From the NCBI GenBank assembly GCA_039881045.1, contig JAYWVB010000013.1, positions 248,001 to 312,000 on the forward strand: DNA of 64,000 nt. Direction: 5' to 3'. The DNA comes from Chaetomium olivaceum. Taxonomy: Eukaryota > Ascomycota > Sordariomycetes > Sordariales > Chaetomiaceae. The translations under genes were made by a program, and so were the position numbers. Shown in pieces: positions 54,541 to 64,000 of the stretch; positions within the stretch are counted from its first letter, which is position 1; every line of letters begins with the position of its first letter. The notes beneath the pieces are model-generated. The model had not been told where the DNA came from. It ran no database searches and was given only the letters and a program-made list of their open reading frames with translations.

Positions 54541-57500
54541 TCAAATGTACAACGCTCTCTTGTCAGAACCACTGGTAGCCGTCGCCCTAGACGACTCCGC
54601 AGATGAGGTCCAGATACCCGAGTAGCCTGGCGAGCCGGTACCAGTGGGGGTCTTGCCGCGCGTGTCGTTGTTGTCTAGACCAGTTGGCTGCACCAAATTC
54701 GTGCTGTCCAACATTTTAAACAAGCTCGCCGGCACATACTTGCCAGCCACGATCGGGCCAACAATGAGCGCGAGGAAAACGACGAGCAAGACGAAGTAAA
54801 GGATAGCATAGCGAACGACGCGTCTCCTGCGGAGCTTGGTCTGCTTCATCGAGTAGATGGGGGGGCGAATTTGTCGGCTATGGTATTGTCAGCTACCTAT
54901 CCCTTTTACAATGGAGTTGCAGGGTTTAACGTACCTTGGGCGAAGCCAGAACAACATGATCGAGTGCAGCTTGTCGATTTGCGGGACAAGGATGACGGGG
55001 GCCATGAGGAAGAGAATGATATGGCCGAGAACGAAGTCGCCGGCAAACATGGACAGCTCCGTGATCTTGCACAGATACTCACGAGCCGGCTGCGACATCG
55101 AGTGCCAACCCATGGAGTACCATTTACCAGTCCAGAACGCAATGTTCGACTGATCCGTCTTGAACTCCCTGGTGAGTGTCAAGGAGATGATCAGCTTGAA
55201 GACGAAGCGCTGGATGGCGACACTCGTAATCATGCCCAGGAGGGTACTGGGGAAATCGAAGCCCTGCAGGACGAACATGACCTCGAACATGACCAGAAGC
55301 ACAATGACGGAGATGGCGTGTGCAATCGCCGCGAGGACAGCACCAAACTTCTTGCAGCACATGCTCAAGAGCGGACCCATGCAGCAAGCCATTGCGAAGA
55401 AGAATGCTAGAGCGCCGGCGTTGACACCGATAGGGGCGAAAGCGACGATAGCGATCCGGAGGAGTGAGGCGGTCGGCTTCGTCTCCGACTGCCTGACACC
55501 TGTCTGGGCGTTCATGAACAGGTAGGGGATCAGCGTCACCGCGACAAGCAAGAGAGGAGCCACGATCTCCGCCCAAAACATGTTGGTGATGGCAGCCCGA
55601 GAAACATCAGATGACATCTTGCTCGACGGGTCTCCCAGAGCCTTGCGCTTGTAACCAGTGATCCTCGTCCGAGACAGGCGGCAGAAGGCGATCCACGAGG
55701 AGGCGTGCGAACGAGAATTGCCACGAGACAACCAACGGAGGTAGTCGCGGTAGTCGATGAAGAAGTCCGTCCACGCGAACTGGTGGGGGTTGTAGACGAA
55801 GGGCGAGATGATGAGCGCAATCAGGGAGACCCAGAAATAGACGAGAGCCCCCTGCCAAACGGTTACCGTCGCAAACAGCAGCATCATCAGCGTCCGAATA
55901 CCGAAGTAAATGGACGGACCGGCGAATCGCGAGTACAACACCCCGAAAGGAATGCGGGCTGTCGCGAAACCACGTCCTGTACCAATGTACCTGGCACCTC
56001 CAAAGGTGATATCTTGCGACACGGAGGTGGCATAGATCTGACAGACGAAGACTTCAAAGAACGGCGACAGAGAACCGATATGCTTGGCGAAACGGACGAT
56101 GGCGCGTAGTGGGCCGCGCTCCGACAGTTCCTGGACGATAAGAGGGACGAACGAGATGAAGTAGACGAAGAAGATGGAAATAATGCAGCGGTAGACCCAA
56201 TCCATGAGAGCGTCGGTGTTCGCACAACCCGTGGGGAAGAGAGGATCCGTGATGGGCACGTCCGGGTTGTAGTCGCAAGGAATCGTCTCCCTCCGGAGGA
56301 CGCCGATTTGGAGCAGGCACACCATGAACAACTGCACCGACAACATGATGGACATGTTGTTGACGTGGAAGCCGGGATGGGCGTAGTAGAATGAGAGGAA
56401 GCGATCGAGCGGCAGCTGCGTTCCCAAGTAATAGTACTCTCTAGACAGCATCTGCTCGCCCATACCAGTTCCGATCTTGGTCGTGAAGTTGAGAATGGAA
56501 CCAAAACCAAGATCACGACCCTTACCGCACTGGTAGTATTCGCAATGCTTGATGCGACCACCACGCAGCAGGGCGTTCATACCGGCGTAAATATCTTCGT
56601 TGAGATGGAGACCCTTCTGTGCCTTGGAGACACCACCACGAGTCGTCATGAAAATACCGTTGAGGAAATCAGGATGACCGTAATGAAGCTTGCCGCCGAC
56701 CTGGGCGAGGGTTCTCGCGAAGAGCGTACCGAACGTCTGTTCCTTACCGGCGGCAATATCACCGAGGATACCGATGTTCTCCGAGAAAATGTATTCACGA
56801 GCACCCAAGATAGCGACGGGGGCGACGGAAGGAGCCTTCACTCCGGGGGTGTAGGGCGATACCTCGTCGGTCGACATCTCCTCAAATTCAGCGAGGACAC
56901 TGCGAATCTTCAGGCACTCCTCGAGGTAGTTGTCTTGGTTGGCATCGATGAGCTGGATATATTCGCCGCGATAGAAGATGATGGAGTGGTTCTGGTTATC
57001 GGATTTGCCGTCACCGAGAATCGGGTTACCAGAGAGCTGGATGCGGAACTTGGGCCTGCGCATGCCGTTCTCCATGATCTCGGAATGGCCATCGATGAGG
57101 GCAGAGTAGAGACGGGGCTCCTCGCCTTCATTCAGGGGCGGCTCCTCATCGAGGTAGGCAATTTGAAGATCCGGGTAAGCACGGAGCAGAAACTCGGCAT
57201 TCTCCATCTCCTCCTTCTTGAACTTCGAGTACCGCTGCATAGAAACCACGAGCTTAAACTTCCGCCTGGCCATGCGCTCCAGCTCCCGCTCGAGTTTGTC
57301 GGAATTACCGCCAAACATCTGAACGACCTCGGGGTTCTCAACACGGTAAAGAAGCTTAATGGCACGGCTGTAGTTCATGAAACCGGAGATTGTGCGGTAC
57401 AGCGTCTGGAAGCGGAGGGAAGCCCAAATTCGGGTCCGGAGTGTGTACTCGGGGGCCGAAGACTTGAAACCGATGCAGTAGAATGGCAGATCATCGATCT

Positions 57501-60446
57501 TGCTCTTCGCGGTACCTTTCTCCTCCTTTTCTTCTTCGCCGTTGAACTGCGATGTCTCGTCTGCCAAAATCTTGGTGTCCTTGACGAAGCAATCCCACTC
57601 GTGGGGATGGAGCTGTTTGAGATACTCCAGGAGCGTGACGCGAGAGTAAGGCTCATCCTCACGAATGATTTCCCTCAAGGACAGAAGAATCTTCTCGCTA
57701 TAATGAGGAATCATGACGGTGAAGGTCGGCATGTTGTCAACCGGGAGGGGCTCAGGGATGGGGGTCGATAGCGATTGCGCAAAGAACGAGATTCTCCGTT
57801 CGGCTTCACTGTAGCTCGGGAAGTACTCGGTCTTGAAAGAATGATCTTCCTGCGAGACGAAGAACGTCGGGGCGCGAAGCGTACGCTTGCCTTCCTGCTC
57901 CGACGGTACCTGGTGGTAGAGAAGCTTCTGGACGTGGTCGATGGCCAATAAATGCTCCCGGTACATGGAAATGACAATAGCATTCCAAATTTGCGAGACG
58001 AGGACCTTCGGCTTGTACTTGATTGCCATGTCTGGGGTGGCCAGGATCTTGGAGTACATGCGCTTCGGGAGCCGGGAAAAGACGTTCCTCCACGGAGTCA
58101 AGATGGACGAACCGAGGTAAAACGACCGAGCGACTGAGATGCACGTGTTGACAACAACGTACATGAGGTAGGTGTCCAGGAAGAAGAAGATCAGATCAGT
58201 GAAGATCATGAGCCCCATGGTGATCTGTGGTTGGTACGGGCAGAGGTACCTCTTGACGATGGTATCGCCGATGCAGCTGCTAACATCCATGATGTCAAGG
58301 AAGCGGATGGGATCACGGAGTGACAGGGTCAAGAATAGGTAAGACTGTCCAAACTTGATGCCAAAGATGACAGTCCACATACCGAAGGAGAGTAGCATGT
58401 CATTCCCCTTGAGTCGCGGATAGCTGGCGGTGAATGTCTGGCTGGCAACATAGCGCCTTGAGTTCTTGGTCAGGTAGCTTCCGAACAGACCGCCAAGAGG
58501 CATAATTGAGAAGAAGAGGAACGTGACTAGGGCGATGAAGAATTGCGTGATGCCGAGAATGAGTGCGATCTGCCCATTCTGCTTCTCGAGGTACGCTTCC
58601 TCATTGGCTGCGGGCATGAAGACGTAGACGCCAGGGCCTACATTGACGGCGAGAACGGCGAGTAGGAACAGCAGACGCTTGGTGAGATGCTGCGCACCGG
58701 CCCAACGGCGCGGGACGTACATCCACTCCGCCAGAGTTGCCAGAACCTGAATGAGGGCGGCGACCGTGCCACCAAAGCCAACAAGAGACCAGTGCGCTGC
58801 CCGCGGGGGAGGATTGTCAACCTGCTGCTCGTACTTGGGTGTGATGAGCGTGGGCGAGTTGAAAGCCGTGTAGAACCAGAACATCGTTAAATGGAGGATC
58901 CAGATGCGGTTGAAGTTGACCAGCATGTGGAACCAGGATCGCGTTTCCTTGTAGGTCTTGAAGAAAACCTTCTTCCACTCCACATCCTTGAGCTTCAGGT
59001 ATCGCTCAGCGGGCGGTACATCGACCAATTTGCTCTTGTCCGTGAGCACGATGCGCTCAATGCCCTCCGGGTACCAGAAAAGCTGGTTACAGTCGTCATA
59101 ACCAATAATCTGGTGGTGATCCCGCTCACGGCGAACGTAAACCCCGTTAGAGATCTCGTACCCCTGATCGCGGCAGTATTGGTAAAGCGGCGTGATGACA
59201 TTGTTCAGGAATGTGAACTCCTCGACGGGCTCCACCATGTTCTGGCAAGCCGGTGAGTTCAGGTAGTCGTCGGCGCACTTGAAAATAAAGCAGAGACACT
59301 CAGGCATAAAGCGGACCTGATTGGCCTCACCCCAGCAGAGGAGGTAGAGAGCAACTTGGCGGGCACGATCGTGCTGAGACATGCGGTTCATCCTAGTCTT
59401 CCAGCGGTACTCAGCAGCCTCGAGGGAGTCGTCGCCCTCCAAGTCCTCCAGTGCCTCGGCCTCGTTCTCAGCTTCGCCCTTCTTCTTCTTGTTCTTTCGT
59501 TTCCCGCCCTTGCCCTTGATGTTGGCAAATCCAATAGCATCATCAAGATCCAAATGCGCAGCAAAGTACCACTTGCGGTAGTTTGCGTTGTCGCCGCCGA
59601 TGTAATCGGCATGCAGGGAGAGGAGAGCCTGGTTCGGCGTCATGCGCGACGCACGGGAGTCGAGAAGAACCATAAGGTGGTCATACATGTTGCGCATGCT
59701 GTCCCGCTGGAAACCAAACTTGGCTGTCAGATCAAGGAAAATGTCCTCGATTTCCTCCTTCGACAGGGGAATCTGGGCCTCTGAGGTCCAGGCAGGATAG
59801 GGCTCTCGCGAGCGTTGCCCGGCAGGAAGAACGTTGCCGTAGTCCATGCCGTAGTTCGGGGTCGACGCGCCAGATGAGCGATTTCCGCCGTACGAAATCT
59901 GGGAAGACGGAGGGCGGTATCCCCTGCCACCGCCCTGGCCATCGTTGTAGCCGTCGTAGCGCTCATCACCACGGCCGTAGTAGTCCATCTCGGCGGCCCG
60001 GGCCATGTCGGAGCGCATGGTGAAGTCGCTGAACGTCTCCGAATCCTCTTCTGATCCGTTTCGCTGGCCCTGGCCATTTCCTTGGGCGCCTCGATCATAG
60101 CCCTGGTCGTAGTAGCCGGCGTTGTTTCCATATTCGTCCTGGTACTGATCGTGATTGTCATAATACCCGCCGTCCTGATGGTACGGGTTATTGGGGTCCG
60201 CGTTGTAATAGCCACTTCCAACATGTCAGTATGTGAGTCCAAGTATCGCGTAGGAGAGGAAACGTACGACTCGTCATAGTACCCGTCCCCTTGTTGTTGC
60301 TGGGCTCCGCGGTTGTTGTGCCCATTGTTGTCATAATACTGCTGGTCGTCTTGGTAGTAGGAATCGGTGTTGCCCTGCTGGCCGTACCCGTCATCATAGT
60401 CGTGGTGCCCTTGGCCTTGGGCCTGGCCCTGTTGATATCCCGACAT
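54541..60446 (-). CDS. FKS1: 1,3-beta-D-glucan synthase catalytic subunit, 1931 aa
   Basis: Three exons (60446-60268, 60214-54935, 54877-54541) total 5796 nt, the normal size for filamentous-fungal FKS1. The plasma-membrane enzyme makes wall 1,3-beta-glucan from UDP-glucose. The Gln/Tyr/Gly/Asp-rich N-terminus is disordered. The FKS1 domain-1 region and the glucan synthase core follow, with membrane spans on both sides and a large cytosolic loop. Echinocandin hot spot 1 reads FLTLSLRDP at about 687-695, and hot spot 2 begins DWVYRC at about 1398. Intron 1 (53 nt) is near the start and intron 2 (57 nt) precedes the basic C-terminal tail (KLRRRRVVRYAILYF), so both are in typical FKS1 places. 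No break is seen. Confidence 0.97.
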
Positions 60447-63400
60447 GGTGGGCGCAGTGTCTATGGTTAGGCGTTAGATAACTGATCACATCCGGGTGTT
60501 CGAGGAAATGCGCCTGGGCCGACGATGGAGTCGTGACGACCGCCCAGAGCCCTGCTATATTACTTACCAGATCAACAACTCATGGGAAAAGGGTCCGTGC
60601 GAAAGTTTGTAAGAAGTGGCAGCAGCGACAGGCGATCGGGCCGGCAAAAATCTCCACTCTTGATAAAGTGGCCGGCCACAGCACAAAAAATGGAGAAATC
60701 AGCGATAGTTGGTTGCTGAAGAGCAATAGTGTTGTTGTTGCTGCACAGAACACACGCAGACCGAGTGATTGGCGGCGCGGTGGGGCGCAGACTGCAGGTG
60801 TTGGCTTGGGGATGACAGACGAAAGTGCGGTCCCAGAAAACGAGAATCCAAAGGCCCCGTGCAAGACAAACTTAAAAACTCGGCGCAACAAAAAGGCAGG
60901 AGTTGCTTCCACGCGAATGCTTCCTTCGTCTCAGCGATTGACAAAGTCGGGTCTCTTTTGGCCAGGCGCTTGAGTTGCCGCGGGCGTCGTGTCTCGAGTT
61001 GTCGGCACGCAAAGCGCTGCGGAACCAAATGACTGGCTGGCGGTTGGCGACGCGGTGGTCGGTTGCGTTGCCGCTGAGGACTGGCGCCGATGCACGGCCA
61101 AAAGAACTCCCTTTAGAGATGGGCCCAAAACGAGAGATGGGAAGGGAGGTTTGAGCGAGCGAGCGTCAAGGAGGTCAAAAGGAAAGAAAAAAAGACTGGC
61201 GCAGGTTGAGGGGGCAGGAACAGGGAAAGGAAAAAGGAGGCATTCAAGGATTGGGTGCGTTTCGTCCTGACGGAAACAGGCAGGCCCAGCCAGGACGGGG
61301 GCGGCTTGCCAGAGGCAGGGGTGATTGTGGTCTCAGCAGGGGTTCTGAAAAGGGGAAGGGGGGACTGGACGGTGAGGAGACAGTGTTAAGCTGATCCTAG
61401 CCACACGGTACGCGGCAGGAATTCTCAGAACTCAAAACTTGCATTTTTCATGCATTCTCTCATCTTGTGCACAAAGAAAGAAGCTCACTTTCCCCGGGCT
61501 TCACGTATTTTTCAAATCTCCCTGCTTCTGATACTTCATGGGCTTATCCCCAAATCATCGACCTCAAACAGTCAGATTTCTTGCTACAATACAAGCACTC
61601 GCTGGCAGCCACAGTGCACTTCCCAAAAAGCAGCAGCCAGCAGGGACAGTCTCGCGCATCTGAATCATCTTGCCACTACGCTACTGTGTAGATTTTCCAA
61701 GCTGAGTTGGGCCTCCGATCCATCGAAGCGGTTGTCGGTCAGGCATTGGATCTTGGCAGCTACTGGCCCTGCAAGGCCGGCCGGGATGCGCGCAAGCTGC
61801 TTCGCTACTCCTCGGGACTTCCGTTCAATTCAGACCCCGATCGAACCACAGCGTTACATAATCAGAGCGTACCCAATCACAGTCCAAGGCTGGTTCCTGC
61901 AGCAGGAATTCCAGCAGTGTTGGCGGTCTGTAACGGACTGTCAAACCGAAATTACGGTGCGTCAGATTTGTTGCTCCGCCACTCCCTCTGCCCCTGTTCC
62001 CCTGAATCGACGCGCTGCCGAAGTTTCGACCAGGTACCCCTTGTCCACGGCTGCTTTCGTGGCTTCGCATGGCGGCGGCGTTCTCAAAGCTTGGTTGGGA
62101 AACAGCGATGACGACAGCGGTCAAGTTGAGAACCGGGAAATGTACGCAGGCGTCGTGATACACCAACCAGATGAGCCAGAGTTTGACTCTCTCAGAGTCT
62201 GCAGCGCTGTAATAAAATACGGTTCGCTCCTGCGGCAGTGCGCCAGGAGATAAAGAGCAGTGACGAAGGGCTGAAATACATGGAGACCTCGGACGAAGAT
62301 GTCCTTTGCACCCCCAACAGGGATCCTTCAATCCAAGCTCGACATCTGTCGGCAAAGCGGACACGAACATTTCAGGTTGCACAGCCACGAGGGAGACAAT
62401 AAATGTCTTCTCATGAGACTGAACACGAGCTCTTTCACTCTTCGGAAACGCACAGCAGCCACGCGGAATGCATCGTGCATTTGAGTTGATGCTCCAGAAA
62501 GTTGACCGGCTCTCCGGGGTTGCCTCCAGGGCGGGAGTTCCAGCCCGGCCGCCCCATTTTCGACAGCGGTGTCAAAAACCCGACTCTTCCGGAACACAGT
62601 GCGCAATACATGGCGCATCCGCGCCTTCGTCGATTGGAACGTGCCGCGCTCTCACAAACCACCGGAGATTGGCCCGCAATCTATTTCCGTGGAAGAGGCC
62701 TGAGAGAATTCCGCGCCTGCATTTCGGGGCGCTGCACGACTTGCTCCAACGGCTGCCATTCCGAACCGTTGAAAGGGTCGCATTCAAGTATCGCCCCCAG
62801 ATCGATGACGATGTTCTAATCTATCTTGCCCTGTTCCAGGACACAAGCCAGAAACAAGCTCAGCCGATACTGTGATTTGGGCACGTTGGGCTGGTGATGC
62901 TGCGGTGCGGTGTCTGCAAGTTGTCGACCATTTCGGTCATGATAGTCATGATAGCACCCGTGTTGGTGAGAGGTGGTCGTGCAGTCAGTTTCATTGCTTT
63001 TGTTCGACGGGCGAGTCGTCGACATGTATGTAGATAGGCAACCTGAATTTAGGCGGGAAAAGGTTGGTGACCAAGCAGACACTTGGATGGATCCAACCAA
63101 CGGCAGTTGACACTTTATGGGTGGAGGTTGGAGTGGTACCTGCGTCGGGAGGTTCGAAATGTTTCGCTGGCCATGCAGGAGGCTAATTTCGGGCCATGCG
63201 AAGCAAACTAGTTACATGTAGGAGCTGGCACAGCTGTGGCACCAGAGCACTTCTGTGGGTAAAGTTGATCCTACCGTGCTGCAAGTAAGACCGAGGGGGT
63301 TCGGAAACGACCATCGTACTGGCGGCTAGGTAAATGGATATGGGATGGACGACGACTTGCCGTGTCCAGTCCCTGAGTGTGTGTGAGTCTTTACACCCGA

Positions 63401-64000
63401 CCTCGCCCCGCGCGTTGTCGGCAACACACAGATACTGCAAATTTTCAGGGCCTCTCACTAACTTAAAATCGCTCCCTCAGGTGGAGACCGACATACGAAT
63501 AGTTAGATAAAAGCTATGCGATTCGACTGTCACAAAAAAGCCCTCTTTTTATCCGTGGCATTGAAGCCGTAGTAGTTGCGTAACAGTAATAAGTGGCCCA
63601 ACTGCACACAGTTACCAACATAGATGACTATGTGCAGACAGAGTTCCTTGCGTCCTGGTTCAGGGGCCCCGCCAACATGCCTCTCTTGCGTCCACCCCAG
63701 TGCTGCTGGTATGAAGAAGCGCCAAAGCACCGAGACGGGTCCGAGGAAACCAGGGGGAGAATGGACCTTGAGCGTCTGGGCCGCGAGAAAACTCTGTAAG
63801 TGGCCAGCGAGCCTATCCCATTTCCGTAACTCACGAAACCAAAAAGAAAGAGAAAAAAGAATGTAAAAAAAAGCGAGACAAGCAACCCCGTCCAGTTCGA
63901 CGAATGAGGTTCTGCGTGGGGAAGGTTGAGTTGATTACTCCATGCAGTTTGTGCAGTTGCCCGAGTCATAACGAGAAGCTCGTTGCCCCTAGCAACAACA
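60447..64000. other. FKS1 upstream region; no supportable gene to window end
   Basis: 3.5 kb. A purine-rich stretch (about 61140-61390) lies in the FKS1 promoter region. ORFs up to 267 codons have no domain, signal peptide or matching splice structure. A gene with tiny exons could be hidden here. Confidence 0.4.

Noticed and set aside
56545..57771. 408-codon open frame on the plus strand inside FKS1
   Set aside because: It is antisense to conserved FKS1 coding sequence. High-GC codon bias keeps the mirror frame open, and it has no domain or promoter.
61450..62253. 267-codon plus-strand frame upstream of FKS1
   Set aside because: No domain and no coding periodicity that I can see. The segment overlaps frames open on the other strand.

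Overview
The window is nuclear DNA of a filamentous ascomycete (Pezizomycotina, most likely a Sordariomycete). This rests on short spliceosomal introns (about 50-125 nt) with GTAAGT-like donors and CTAAC-like branch sites, a three-exon FKS1 1,3-beta-glucan synthase, fungal MSH6, LCB1, MARVEL-domain, UapA-type purine permease and Zn(II)2Cys6 genes, and intron-less tRNA-Ser and tRNA-Val. I cannot name the species from sequence alone. Splice sites were chosen by eye. For MSH6, the carrier, the AhpD-like gene, SCOT, MFS, LCB1 and FKS1 the exon lengths sum to an exact multiple of three and give proteins of the expected family length, so these models are solid.

Layout. 0-2.1 kb: two head-to-head, paralogous, frameshifted P-loop GTPase genes (one cut by the window edge). 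2.1-8.8 kb: repeat-rich, gene-poor DNA with a small secreted-protein candidate, an apparently intact pogo/Fot-like DNA transposon (5193-7053) and a decayed gene with three in-frame TAG codons. 8.8-15.5 kb: an APH-fold kinase-like protein, a 34-codon cysteine-containing micro-ORF with its own TATA box, and MSH6. 15.8 kb: a 128-bp MITE. 16.9-28.6 kb: a regulator/transport/metabolism block consisting of a Zn2Cys6 factor (two frameshifts), a mitochondrial dicarboxylate-type carrier, an AhpD-like protein ending in -AKL, succinyl-CoA:3-ketoacid CoA-transferase and a Dal5-type MFS permease. 28.7-29.0 kb: two tRNA genes. 30-43 kb: accessory-looking DNA with secreted proteins, unknown proteins, pseudogene debris and at least three separate tandem-repeat arrays. 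43.7-45.5 kb: a second apparently intact pogo-like element. 45.9-60.4 kb: conserved core genes (MARVEL protein, purine permease with one frameshift, LCB1, FKS1). 60.4-64 kb: no supportable gene.

How the parts fit. LCB1 (sphingolipid synthesis) and FKS1 (cell-wall glucan) are housekeeping membrane and wall genes. MSH6 is DNA mismatch repair. The 16.9-28.6 kb block reads as a possible organic-acid or CoA-ester utilisation neighbourhood, because two divergent promoter regions serve carrier/AhpD-like and SCOT/MFS, but co-regulation is only inferred.

The most striking signal is the pair of DNA transposons. They differ in sequence but share one design: both are exactly 1861 bp, both have 98 nt from the element end to the ATG, both have perfect TIRs built as an 8-nt cap plus two tandem 17-nt units sharing a CGAA-N3-CCCA core, and their transposases align without visible gaps with the catalytic Asp triad and C-terminal CCHC zinc knuckle at identical positions.
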